Position numbers and translations under genes: made by a program. From Verrucomicrobiales bacterium (lineage in GTDB: Bacteria > Verrucomicrobiota > Verrucomicrobiia > Verrucomicrobiales > DEV007): a stretch of DNA of 64,000 nucleotides. The stretch covers positions 39,136 through 103,135 of the forward strand of contig JARGPI010000025.1 of assembly GCA_029213005.1 (NCBI GenBank). Direction: 5' to 3'. A model generated the notes under the pieces. It was not told the origin of the DNA. It made no database searches and saw nothing but the letters and a program-made list of their open reading frames with translations. Positions 8,543 through 16,902 of the stretch are shown here, in pieces (the stretch's first letter is position 1; every line of letters starts with the position of its first letter).

Positions 8543-8861
8543 CAGAGCCACTTTATGTAGTGGTGGCTCCCGGCCGCCGGGTTCCGACTGTACCCTGTCA
8601 AACATTTCGCAGCGCCAAAGGCCCGACTCAAACTTGCCCGGTGGCAGTGTCCCGGGAATTCGGACGCCCCTCAGAAAGAGCGCTGAAAGTGCGATTCAAA
8701 CAGTGATAAAGAGGGCGATTAGAAATCCAAATTGGGGATTAACTAGATTTGTAGGCCCCATCGTCGTGGCCGGATTGAATCGCGCGGGGCGCCCCGCGCC
8801 TTCAGCGCTGAAAATTTCTTAGTATCAAAAACCGGGGCGCTGCCCCGGGCTAGGTTGAATC

Positions 8862-8878
8862 AGCCCTTTGGGCTTTTT
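8862..8878 (+). terminator. Terminator-like hairpin inside a repeat element (family 4)
   Basis: AGCCC, three-base loop, GGGCT, then a T run. The surrounding element (GATTCAA-like start, hairpin, then AATCTC) resembles one at 62517-62556, so this is probably a repeat that carries a terminator rather than a dedicated terminator for one gene. The nearest plus-strand gene ends 320 bases upstream. Confidence 0.5.
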
Positions 8879-8906
8879 AATCTCTGGAAACACAGTCCGA
8901 AATGTT

Positions 8907-8942
8907 TGTACCCTGTACACTCCTGAACTGCACAGGGTACAA
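8907..8942. repeat. Interspersed palindromic repeat, family 1
   Basis: TGTACCCTGTACA and TGCACAGGGTACA arms around a short spacer (one mismatch in the second arm). Same family as at 211-246. It lies just after the stop of the 8954-9439 minus-strand gene. Confidence 0.88.
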
Positions 8943-8953
8943 CGATTAAAAGT

Positions 8954-9439
8954 TTAATCCGGGCGGAATTTTGCGTAGGCCATCGTAGCTCCCATGCTGA
9001 GCAGCAGAGCTGCGCCAAACCATCGCACCGGTCCCGTGGCGAAGATGACAGCGCCATTCAGGATCATAAACAGAATGATAGCTTCAGCGATTCGATTTCG
9101 AGCAGATGAATACTTCTCTCCTTTGCGAACTCTATCGATATAGTCCGCCGCCAGCCAGGCGAAGAACACAAAATTGACCCATAAGCCTATACCGGACCTC
9201 CATCCGGTCACCTGTTCGGTGAGCCGGGCGGTTTCCGTCAGTGCGGTCTGAATACTCCATTGGTAAAAGCCATGAAAAGCGGTGATCACATGGATCGAAA
9301 AGAATATCAGTGAAACCAGCCAGAGGATATTTAGAGTCCGTAAGCTTTTGTCGAGATATCTGCCGATGATTGCGGCTGTCCAGCCTGCTATAGCCGCCCA
9401 GATCGCAATTTTACTGAGTAACGGAATGACCTCGGACAC
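8954..9439 (-). CDS. Multi-pass membrane protein, unknown family
   Basis: A 161-residue protein with about four hydrophobic helices (near 8-25, 36-56, 84-103 and 120-155). No motif is recognised. It begins with GTG at 9439, one base after the stop of the upstream YpsA-like gene, and no better start exists in frame. That spacing suggests translational coupling, although the two proteins have no obvious functional link. Inner-membrane location is inferred from hydrophobicity alone. Confidence 0.65.
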   Translation of the reverse strand: MSEVIPLLSKIAIWAAIAGWTAAIIGRYLDKSLRTLNILWLVSLIFFSIHVITAFHGFYQWSIQTALTETARLTEQVTGWRSGIGLWVNFVFFAWLAADYIDRVRKGEKYSSARNRIAEAIILFMILNGAVIFATGPVRWFGAALLLSMGATMAYAKFRPD

Positions 9440-9440
9440 C

Positions 9441-9929
9441 TCAGCGAATATCGGAAAGAAAGTGTTTAATCAAGGCTTCAACGGTTTCCAAAGTATAATC
9501 GTAAGCTTCGGGCCACTTACTGGCTCTGGGGCCGGCTACATTTAAGGTGGCGATAGATTTTTGACATACAAACTCGCCGGTCAGCTCTGCAGCACGGGCT
9601 GCGGAGGTTTCGCGGGTGTCGATGAGTTTGTAGGGCTTTCGTTGTTTGATACACCGGAACAGAGTTTCCTGGGTTCCTCCCTCCAATTCATTGGTGTAAA
9701 TGATCAGCGTGGCGTCACTATCAATAATGTTTTGAAGCGTACGCTGATGATATCCGCCGCGTTTTAACTCTTTCACCGGGTAGTGGTTCGGAATGGTTCC
9801 GAACTCATCGACTCGTCCCTGAGGACACCAGCCGCCGCAGGGAAAGTCGAGATTTAGAGCTGCATCAAGTGCTGCCCGGTCGACACCGGTTTGAGCACCT
9901 GATACTATTTTCTTGAGGGTTTCGGTCAT
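9441..9929 (-). CDS. Putative molybdenum-carrier / YpsA-like Rossmann protein
   Basis: A 162-residue protein of the putative molybdenum carrier family (SLOG/YpsA superfamily). The nucleotide-binding start KKIVSGAQTGVDRAALDAA, the CGGWCPQGRVDEFG loop, the DATLIIYTNELEGGTQ strand-loop and the NVAGPRASKWP segment all fit. A relative was crystallised and proposed to bind molybdenum or nucleotide, but no reaction is proven. Homologues commonly turn up as stand-alone genes and in phage-derived regions. The next gene downstream starts one base after its stop. Confidence 0.85.
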   Translation of the reverse strand: MTETLKKIVSGAQTGVDRAALDAALNLDFPCGGWCPQGRVDEFGTIPNHYPVKELKRGGYHQRTLQNIIDSDATLIIYTNELEGGTQETLFRCIKQRKPYKLIDTRETSAARAAELTGEFVCQKSIATLNVAGPRASKWPEAYDYTLETVEALIKHFLSDIR

Positions 9930-9947
9930 AAGTCGTGCAATCGAATC

Positions 9948-12827
9948 TTAACGATATTCGAATTGCACGGTAACCTCTGAATCATCTTTTGAAACTGCTC
10001 TTATCCAATAAGCACTGAAACCATCGGGGAGCTGATGTTCAACGGTGTTTTCGGGAGCGACATCGAAGCTCTGATAGGGAATCCACAGATCGGTGCCGTC
10101 AATATCCACTTCCAGAGTGATTGACGTTGGCGAGGTGGATTCGATCGTGACTGACTTTTTGTCATAGGCTGTCATCAGATAGGGATCGGATGGTTTCCCC
10201 GCTTTAACTTTCGTATTTTTCCAGGGGCCTCCCTTGCCGCGTGGCTTACCGAGTTTCCAGAGGTCGTCGACCACGCCGGCCCAAACTGCCGCTTTTCCAT
10301 CTTCGCTGCGGAAGATGTGATCGCCAGTGGTTTCACTATCCAGGCCAGTAAAGAAAAGCAGCCCGTTGTGGGAGCAGAAATCGTGGATCGCAAGATTGTG
10401 AGTCGACACCGGCCGGACTTTGGCAAGACCCTGGGCGTTTCGCGCCGGTAGTTCGTAAAAGGTGCCGTGTAGGTTTAGTAGATCCCTTTCGGTAGCGACC
10501 TCCCGACAGACGCGCGGTGTTTTAGCCAAAAGCGGTTTGTCTTCGATGTCGAGTTTTTCCTCAAAAGCGGCGACCTCGTAAACCCGGAAATAACTGGAGT
10601 CATTGGACTGCACCCGGATAAACTGAGTTTGGACCGGTGTCTCCAACTGATGGCGGAATTCAATGTCAGAGTTCTTTTCGACCTCTGTCTGCTTAACCCA
10701 TTCGCCATTTTGTTTCGTTAGGATATCGAAGCTATTCGCCGCATAAGTGGTTTCGCCTTTCCAGCCGGTGATCACCCAGATCTCACTGAGTTTCTTTTCG
10801 CTGCCAAGGTCGATTTCGATCCACGCCCCGCTTTCGCCAATCCAGCGTTTGTCGTCATCTTGAATGATGCCATCCACAGCATAGCTCGCTTCATAACTGG
10901 AATGGGTTGAGGCAACCGTTGCGCGGGAGCCGATTGCTACACTTTGATCGAGGAAATCGAGAAGTTTTTTCCCTGACCTGGCCACGGGTGTGTCAGTCCG
11001 GTAGGCGTCGTTTTTCGGTAGTCGATACTGCTTTCCTCCTTCAATTAAGATCACAGAGGCTTCGTCGACTTTGAAAGTGGAATCTGGAGGCATCACTTCT
11101 TTGGTGATTTTGGTACCTAGATTAGTGTCGTCAGAGGGTGTGATTTCCAGCTTCTGATTGATATCAAAAAATTGACCCAGTTTGCCGTCAAGGTCGGTGG
11201 CCACAATTCCCATTCTTTCGTAGGAAAGGCTCTGCATCAGACCGCCTTTCGACTTTTCCCCTACGGTGCTGATCCCCGCAAATACCGGGTCGTTTTCTTC
11301 AGTCCGGTCGTCGGTATTTCGATACTGAAAGTGAGCGGTGATCCCTGTGGAATCCTGATGACTTTTCAGGCGCACCCAGGTTCCGTGATCGCTTTCTTCA
11401 AAAATGATGAGCTGAGACCCTTTCTCCGGGATAGTGATTTCACGGAGCGCTTCCCAGGTGTTGTTTCCTTCGCGGTCGATTTCCAGAGTGAAGGTATCGT
11501 TACTCTTCCCTGAAAGGAACAACTGGCGGTGATCGTAGCCGGAAAAAAGGTAGGGGTCACTGATCTGTCCGGAAGTCACATCCTCCCGTAACCAGACCGA
11601 GCCGCGCCCGATCGCGGGGCCGAAGTGATCAATCTGCGCGGGATCAACAAACCAGAGATTGGAGTTCGATTGTTTGCCAGCGCCATGTTTCGCTTTGAAA
11701 TGACGGGTGTTGAGGAATTCTGACTTGGCGGAGTCGTCGCAACCGAAAACCACTTTGTCTTTCCAGCGACAGAAGTCGCCAATCACTTTGAGGTAGTTGG
11801 AGCGGGGCGAAATGCCGGACGAATTCTTTACTGAAAACCCGGAAGGGAAATTCCAGAAGGTGCCGTGCATCGTAGCGAGAAGATTCTCTTCGCCTATTTC
11901 GCGAATTCTCGGCCATTCGGTGTTCCATCCATGCGCGCCATCGTAACTGTGACTGCCTTTGGGGAGGCGGTAGTAGTGCCATTCTTTGTTTTCGAGCAGT
12001 GCCAGAATCAAGGAGCGGGCGTCCCATCCCATCGCCCAGAGTGGATCGCTTTCCGGCTTGTCATTTCCATAGATGCCGCCGGGTCCGGTGACTTCGGTAA
12101 ATTGATTTCTCCGTACCATTTCCCAATCGTTTTCTTTATCTCCAAACCATTGAGCGAGGGCTCCGGATGCGGTAGTTGGATCGGTGTGGGCCTCATTGCC
12201 GCGTTCGCCATTGTTGGAATAGACGAGGCGTCCCTGTGAGGAGTAGAGCCCTTTGCCGTGGTAGCCTGCCAGATCACTGGGGATCCCTTCTTTCGGCGCC
12301 GCGTCGTGGTTGTCGCGGATCAGACAGGTCACTTCCAGGGTTGTGAGATCGACTTCGTAAAGGCCCTCTTCCATGGTTGCGTAGTAGGCCTTTTTTGCCG
12401 GGTCGGTGAGGTGTCTCGCGTTGCCGGTGAGTCGACCGAACATTTTTGACGAAGGCAGAACGCGGATCGCTTTTTTTGAATCGATCAGGTAGGGCCCGAT
12501 CAACAATTGATTTGTCTCGCGGTGAATCATCCGGTTGGCGGGAGTTCCCCCGACGCTGCCATCGAATATTTTCTGGGTGAGATCAGGAGTGACTTCGTAA
12601 AGTTTATCGGACGAGCCGGTGGGGCGGTGGGGGGCATAAGTGATCGCCCAGAGGCTGCCCTGCCAGGGGACTACTGCACCGGTTCCACATTCGCCTTCAT
12701 CATTTCGCATCGTCAAATGCGGGTAGATTCCGGAAATACTCAACGGGGGCTCTGCTGCGGAGCTCTGATTGATGCCGATAGCGGTCACTATCGCGCAGGC
12801 ATAGGTTAATAGGGTAGGCGATTTCAT
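9948..12827 (-). CDS. Large secreted protein with F5/8 type C (discoidin) domain and duplicated module
   Basis: A 959-residue exported protein (signal peptide about 1-24). Residues roughly 620-760 form an F5/8 type C carbohydrate-binding domain (ASTHSSYEASYAVDG ... RWIGESGAWIEIDLGS). On each side lies a copy of the same module: MHGTFWNFPSG (about 318) to a DPYLFSGYD strand and HFQYR end (about 502), and LHGTFYELPA (about 787) to DPYLMTAYD and QFEYR at the C-terminus. The N-terminal 300 residues look like a beta-propeller. It follows the sigma factor and FecR-like genes on the same strand and is a likely target of that sigma factor. Probable role: binding or sensing of an external polysaccharide; no catalytic motif is seen. 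Confidence 0.8.
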   Translation of the reverse strand: MKSPTLLTYACAIVTAIGINQSSAAEPPLSISGIYPHLTMRNDEGECGTGAVVPWQGSLWAITYAPHRPTGSSDKLYEVTPDLTQKIFDGSVGGTPANRMIHRETNQLLIGPYLIDSKKAIRVLPSSKMFGRLTGNARHLTDPAKKAYYATMEEGLYEVDLTTLEVTCLIRDNHDAAPKEGIPSDLAGYHGKGLYSSQGRLVYSNNGERGNEAHTDPTTASGALAQWFGDKENDWEMVRRNQFTEVTGPGGIYGNDKPESDPLWAMGWDARSLILALLENKEWHYYRLPKGSHSYDGAHGWNTEWPRIREIGEENLLATMHGTFWNFPSGFSVKNSSGISPRSNYLKVIGDFCRWKDKVVFGCDDSAKSEFLNTRHFKAKHGAGKQSNSNLWFVDPAQIDHFGPAIGRGSVWLREDVTSGQISDPYLFSGYDHRQLFLSGKSNDTFTLEIDREGNNTWEALREITIPEKGSQLIIFEESDHGTWVRLKSHQDSTGITAHFQYRNTDDRTEENDPVFAGISTVGEKSKGGLMQSLSYERMGIVATDLDGKLGQFFDINQKLEITPSDDTNLGTKITKEVMPPDSTFKVDEASVILIEGGKQYRLPKNDAYRTDTPVARSGKKLLDFLDQSVAIGSRATVASTHSSYEASYAVDGIIQDDDKRWIGESGAWIEIDLGSEKKLSEIWVITGWKGETTYAANSFDILTKQNGEWVKQTEVEKNSDIEFRHQLETPVQTQFIRVQSNDSSYFRVYEVAAFEEKLDIEDKPLLAKTPRVCREVATERDLLNLHGTFYELPARNAQGLAKVRPVSTHNLAIHDFCSHNGLLFFTGLDSETTGDHIFRSEDGKAAVWAGVVDDLWKLGKPRGKGGPWKNTKVKAGKPSDPYLMTAYDKKSVTIESTSPTSITLEVDIDGTDLWIPYQSFDVAPENTVEHQLPDGFSAYWIRAVSKDDSEVTVQFEYR

Positions 12828-12882
12828 AGTTAGTAGTTAAAATGTCTGATGAATAGATAGGGCACAGCCCCGGATCGATTTT

Positions 12883-14193
12883 TTACTGAATCTCCAGTGA
12901 GGGCCCGGAGGCTTCCGGGTGGCTGCTGCTCGCAAAGGCATGAACCATTCCATTGCCTTTTGCCTCGTCGGTGTCGCGAGTCAGGATGAAGGTTACGGTC
13001 CGATCCCGGTTGGCTTTCAGGAAGTTGAGCAACTCAGGGGTTTCAATACCAAAGCTGCCAGTCCGTTGCCCCCTTGATATCGAAAAGGAGCCGAGCGGGG
13101 TTGCGTCTTCGGGTTTCGGAGCCGATTGCCAATCAACGGATCCGGTTACATTTGCTGTGGTGCCATAAATAGAGAAATCCGAGATTTCCGGGAGGCGGGC
13201 GGCGAAGCCGATGCCGCAGGGGACAAGGATCAGTCGGAGTTTTGCGGATTCGATTTCTGCCGTTTTAACCTCGCTCAGGTTAAAGGAAAAGATGGAGCGC
13301 CGGTCGTATCCGCTCAGGAAGGAACTGTGTTTTGCCATCAGGAAATCCGGATGGATTTTATCGACCAATTCGGGATCGCGAATCACGGTGACTTCCGGGC
13401 CGGTTGGGTTGAGCCGGATACCCGGGGGCTGTTCCGGTAAACTGCCGATTTCGGCGTCATGGTCATGGCGGGCGACACCTTTTTTCGCGGCATGGGCAGA
13501 TTCATTTTCGAAAAGATGTAGTGCCCCACCACTTGGCGGATGGTGGACTGATATTTCCCCGGACAACACTTCGAACGTCGAGTTTTTTCCCGATTCATCT
13601 ACCACCACGGCAAATTGCGTGCCGTGGTCTACGGCGTAGCCATCGGGCGTTTCCATAATGAACCCGATCGCAGACTCGGGGACATCAATGACGGCTGACC
13701 CGGCCAAAAGGCGGCCTTTCATCGGAGTTTCCAGAACAAGGTGGGCGGGCGCTTCGAGAACCACTTCGGCTCCGGAGCGGAATCGGATCGTTGAAACCCC
13801 GGTCTTCAGTTTCAGGAATCCGGGAACGAGTTCACTTCCCGGGGAAGTTGGTAGTGAGCTTTCCCAGGCGGCGCCGTCACTGGAGAGGAGCGTCGCGACC
13901 GGTTTGGGGCCGAGGGAATGAATCCAGGCAAAGATTCCGATTAAAAAGGTGAGCGTCGCCGCGAGGAGCATAAACTGAGGTCGGAAAGAGAGCATCTGCT
14001 CAGTTTTTTGCGGGAGTGGTTCTTCGGGGATCAGACGGTGATTCAGGTCCGCGCCAATCGCCATTCTCGTTATATAGATTTCACGGGCCCGGGGATCGTT
14101 TTTCAGTCTATCGATGAGTTCCGTTTTCTCTGACTCGTTCAAGTCCTGATCGAGAAACCGCTCCAGTAATGTTTCGAATGATTCCGGCTTCAT
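12883..14193 (-). CDS. FecR-domain membrane protein with C-terminal DNRLRE-like domain
   Basis: A 436-residue protein. The N-terminal 75 residues form a cytoplasmic, anti-sigma-like helical region (MKPESFETLLERFLDQDLNE). A single membrane helix follows (about 75-93). The periplasmic FecR-like domain has GAEVVLEAPAHLVLET, GRLLAGSAVIDVPESA, FIMETPDGYAVDHGTQFAV and VLSGEISVHHPP. The last 150 residues resemble DNRLRE-type beta-sandwich domains of exported proteins. The ATG at 14193 overlaps the sigma-factor stop (ATGA), which favours it over the start 12 codons upstream. It probably holds and releases the ECF sigma factor in response to an outside signal. Confidence 0.85.
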   Translation of the reverse strand: MKPESFETLLERFLDQDLNESEKTELIDRLKNDPRAREIYITRMAIGADLNHRLIPEEPLPQKTEQMLSFRPQFMLLAATLTFLIGIFAWIHSLGPKPVATLLSSDGAAWESSLPTSPGSELVPGFLKLKTGVSTIRFRSGAEVVLEAPAHLVLETPMKGRLLAGSAVIDVPESAIGFIMETPDGYAVDHGTQFAVVVDESGKNSTFEVLSGEISVHHPPSGGALHLFENESAHAAKKGVARHDHDAEIGSLPEQPPGIRLNPTGPEVTVIRDPELVDKIHPDFLMAKHSSFLSGYDRRSIFSFNLSEVKTAEIESAKLRLILVPCGIGFAARLPEISDFSIYGTTANVTGSVDWQSAPKPEDATPLGSFSISRGQRTGSFGIETPELLNFLKANRDRTVTFILTRDTDEAKGNGMVHAFASSSHPEASGPSLEIQ

Positions 14194-14726
14194 AGGGAGT
14201 GGAGAGTATTGAGTTTCTGTTCGATACACAGGCCGAGATCCCGATGGATCCGGGCGAGGATCTTATAGACGGCGTCGCGGGTCCGTCCGGAATCTTTGGC
14301 TATCGCTACTACCGATTCTTCCCGGGTATAGCGCTGTTCGAGGAGATCCCGGTCCCGTTGGTTGAGTGACATAAGGCAATCTTCCAGCGATTCTTGACGG
14401 CTCGAGGTATCGTGCGACTGTATTTCCCCGGCCATTCCGGCGAGGTCGAGAAGCAACTCGTCATCGATCGGGAGAGGGAGCTTTTGTTGTTTTTTGCGCC
14501 ACTCGAGAACGCTGTAGCGGGCAACCCGAAGCGCCCAGGCTCCAAAATCGGTGCCCGGTTCGAAGGATTCAAATTTCCGCCACAGAACGGTTGTCGTCTC
14601 CTGGAGGATGTCGTCGGTCGCCGCGTAATCCTGAACCAGAGTGTAAATAAACCCGTAGATTCGCCGCTGATGGGTCACCAGCAAGCGGGTAAATTGTTCG
14701 TGTGAAGGCGATCGGGACTGATCCAT
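14190..14726 (-). CDS. ECF RNA polymerase sigma factor (Rhodopirellula/Verrucomicrobium type)
   Basis: A 178-residue sigma-70 factor with region 2 (QRRIYGFIYTLVQDYAATDD, then DILQETTTVLWRKF and FGAWALRVARYSVLEWRKK) and region 4 (LMSLNQRDRDLLEQRY, then IAKDSGRTRDAVYKILARIH). It is of the group found in Planctomycetes and Verrucomicrobia, next to FecR-like regulators. It directs RNA polymerase to promoters of exported proteins. Its stop overlaps the FecR-like gene start, and the 959-residue discoidin protein follows 55 bases later, so all three form one transcription unit. Confidence 0.93.
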   Translation of the reverse strand: MDQSRSPSHEQFTRLLVTHQRRIYGFIYTLVQDYAATDDILQETTTVLWRKFESFEPGTDFGAWALRVARYSVLEWRKKQQKLPLPIDDELLLDLAGMAGEIQSHDTSSRQESLEDCLMSLNQRDRDLLEQRYTREESVVAIAKDSGRTRDAVYKILARIHRDLGLCIEQKLNTLHSL

Positions 14727-14784
14727 GGCAAGGAAACGGCGAAAATCGGCGATTTGTATAGCTGTCGCCGCGTTTTTTTTCGTT

Positions 14785-16902
14785 TTATCGCGTCGCGGCC
14801 CGTCGTCGGGAGAGCAGTTGATGAGCTAAAAGCACCTCAAACACGAGGAATCCAAGCAATCCGAGGAGCAGCCAGGACCAAATTTCACGGGTCTGGACCG
14901 GTCTTTCCATTTTTTTAGATGGATCATCGGCGGTAAGGCGGGTGCTGAGACGGTTCAGATCAGAATTCAGCTGTGAATCGAGAAGTTCGAGACCTTCAAT
15001 TCGGTCGAGTCGGTCGGCTTCCAGCCGGGTGAGCGATTCGAGGTTCGATTCCTCCGGGATTCTCGAAACACTGATTGGCTGACCATTTTCCGTGAGATGG
15101 AGGCCCGGGCGATCGATACGGATCTCGTTTATAGCAAACTCTCCCGGTTTAAAATTTCGATTCGGCGATCGTGACGATGCCAGTTTCCAGAGCATCTCCC
15201 GGACATAGGGCACATATCCCACGCAGGCCGCGAGATTTCCTGATTCGGGATTGGAATCAAGAGTTGTCAGGATGACTTCACCCTTACCAATCGAGCGCCG
15301 AATCACGAAAGACTTTCCTCCGGCAAATTCGAGAAGCGATTCGCTCGATGCCGGCAGGGGCAGAGTCGTTTCGAGATAACCTTTTACCTGTAGTTCATCC
15401 AGAGCGGCAAACGCAATCGAAGCGAGGGGTGACAGGTCTTCCTGATCCGCCGGTCGCAATCCGATTGCGGCTTCCGATAGATCGCGGGGGAGCGTTAGAC
15501 CTGCGGGGCTGAGGCCGAATTCGTGAGGGAAAAAGGTCCGGTTGTAATCGGTAGTATTGACCTGTCGTGATGGTCGAAACCAGAGCCCGCCTCCTTCCTC
15601 TACAAATTGGCGAAGGGAGTCGTGCACCGTCTCCGGAGATAGCTTTGAAAAGTCATCCACTGACCAGACGACAACATCGTAACGACCCAATTCGGTATTT
15701 GCGAGAGCGTCCGCGGGTAGCCATTCGAGGTGGAAAAGTGGTTGGTAAGAAATCGGCTTTTTCTGCAGGCTCTCCGGGTGTCCCGCCGCCGCTGCGAAGG
15801 CCCAGTTAGCGAAACTGGCATCGGACGCTTTAGTTCGGTCCGGTGATTGGTCAGTGAAAACCACCACCGAAATTTGATCGACGATATCGATTACCGTGGC
15901 AGCGGTGTCGTCGACTGGTGATGTTCCGGAAGGGTTTTTCAAGTCGAGTCGAATCGCAACAGGGCCGGGCTCGGGGAAGGCCCGTTTAAAAACCACTTCA
16001 TGCGAGGCTCCGGGCTCGAGAGCGGGGATCGGCAGGGAGCTGAGCGGGGTCGCTTCATTTCCCGATTTCCAGTCAGCAACAATCTCACGGGCCGGAGTGG
16101 TTCCCCGGTTTGTCACTATCGCTTTGACGGTGACTTCTTTCCCGGTTTGGATTCGGAATTGCCCGGGGACAACCTGATCGACACAGAGATTCGGTTGCTT
16201 CCGGAGAACACTTTCGATGCCGATCGGAGCGAGATAGAGCGATGTTTTCTTCAGGTCCGATATCAACTGCTTCCACACTTCGCTTTCCGGGGCGGGCCAA
16301 CCGTGGCGGGAGGCGTCGGCAATCACCAGTATTTGTCGTGAGAGAGACTGGCCGTCATTGGCGCGGTTCGATGCCAGACGAATCGTGTCTGTCCAGTCAG
16401 GTGTGTCTGACGTAGTGGGTGATTTCTCCAGCGCTGCGAGCCAGGCTTTCCGATTGATTTCACTATTAAAAGGCTCTCCTGACGCTGGAGGGACTTTGTT
16501 TCTCCCTATATAGAAATGCACTTTGGTTTCTGCGGGAATTTGATCGAGGGCCCGGCCGGTCTTTTTGAGAATCTCTCCGGAAACTCCGCTGACCAATTCG
16601 GTGGATAGTGACCGGTCAGTGATGATGACAATTTCGTGGGCCGATTCCAGGGGTAGGGGCGTTTGAAGGGCAGGTCTGGCAAAGGCAAGTGCAAGCAGGG
16701 CAACCGCTCCGATCCGAAGCAGTAGGATCAAAATATCCTGCAGTCGCAGACTGCGGCGTTTCCAGTTCGGTTTCGCTTCATCTAGAAAGCGCATCGCGCC
16801 CCAGGGCTGAATCACTTTGCGCCTTTTGCCGAAAAAATGGATCGCGAGCGGAAGGATGATTCCGACCAGTCCGAGTAGAAAACCAATCCCGAGAAAACTC
16901 AT
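14785..16902 (-). CDS. BatA-like membrane protein with VWA-like domain
   Basis: A 705-residue protein. It starts with the conserved BatA N-terminus (MSFLGIGFLLGLVGIILPLA, then a second helix at about 57-77 with LLLRIGAVALLALAFARPAL). A VWA-like region follows (HEIVIITDRSLS), then CARDB-like beta domains and a GATase-like segment, and a C-terminal membrane helix (about 672-692) with a basic tail. The ATG at 16902 overlaps the upstream DUF58 stop (ATGA); the upstream extension was rejected. Such proteins work with DUF58 and MoxR ATPases in cell-envelope assembly or stress tolerance. No MoxR gene lies in this operon. Confidence 0.85.
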   Translation of the reverse strand: MSFLGIGFLLGLVGIILPLAIHFFGKRRKVIQPWGAMRFLDEAKPNWKRRSLRLQDILILLLRIGAVALLALAFARPALQTPLPLESAHEIVIITDRSLSTELVSGVSGEILKKTGRALDQIPAETKVHFYIGRNKVPPASGEPFNSEINRKAWLAALEKSPTTSDTPDWTDTIRLASNRANDGQSLSRQILVIADASRHGWPAPESEVWKQLISDLKKTSLYLAPIGIESVLRKQPNLCVDQVVPGQFRIQTGKEVTVKAIVTNRGTTPAREIVADWKSGNEATPLSSLPIPALEPGASHEVVFKRAFPEPGPVAIRLDLKNPSGTSPVDDTAATVIDIVDQISVVVFTDQSPDRTKASDASFANWAFAAAAGHPESLQKKPISYQPLFHLEWLPADALANTELGRYDVVVWSVDDFSKLSPETVHDSLRQFVEEGGGLWFRPSRQVNTTDYNRTFFPHEFGLSPAGLTLPRDLSEAAIGLRPADQEDLSPLASIAFAALDELQVKGYLETTLPLPASSESLLEFAGGKSFVIRRSIGKGEVILTTLDSNPESGNLAACVGYVPYVREMLWKLASSRSPNRNFKPGEFAINEIRIDRPGLHLTENGQPISVSRIPEESNLESLTRLEADRLDRIEGLELLDSQLNSDLNRLSTRLTADDPSKKMERPVQTREIWSWLLLGLLGFLVFEVLLAHQLLSRRRAATR

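Larger units (their letters stand above)
8543..8953. other. Repeat-rich intergenic region without gene
   Basis: About 410 bases with no supportable gene. Contents in order: a GAGCCAC/GTGGCTC hairpin at 8545-8569 just after the transglutaminase-like gene (no T run); a half unit of repeat family 1 at 8589-8599 leading into CTGTCAAACATTTCGCA (8595-8611), a 17-base string found again at 63924-63940; a CAGCGCCAAAGGC/GACTCAAA element; a GC-rich GGGGCGCCCCGC stretch near 8789; an AGCCC-TTT-GGGCT-TTTT hairpin at 8862-8878; and a full family 1 unit at 8907-8942. Confidence 0.8.
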
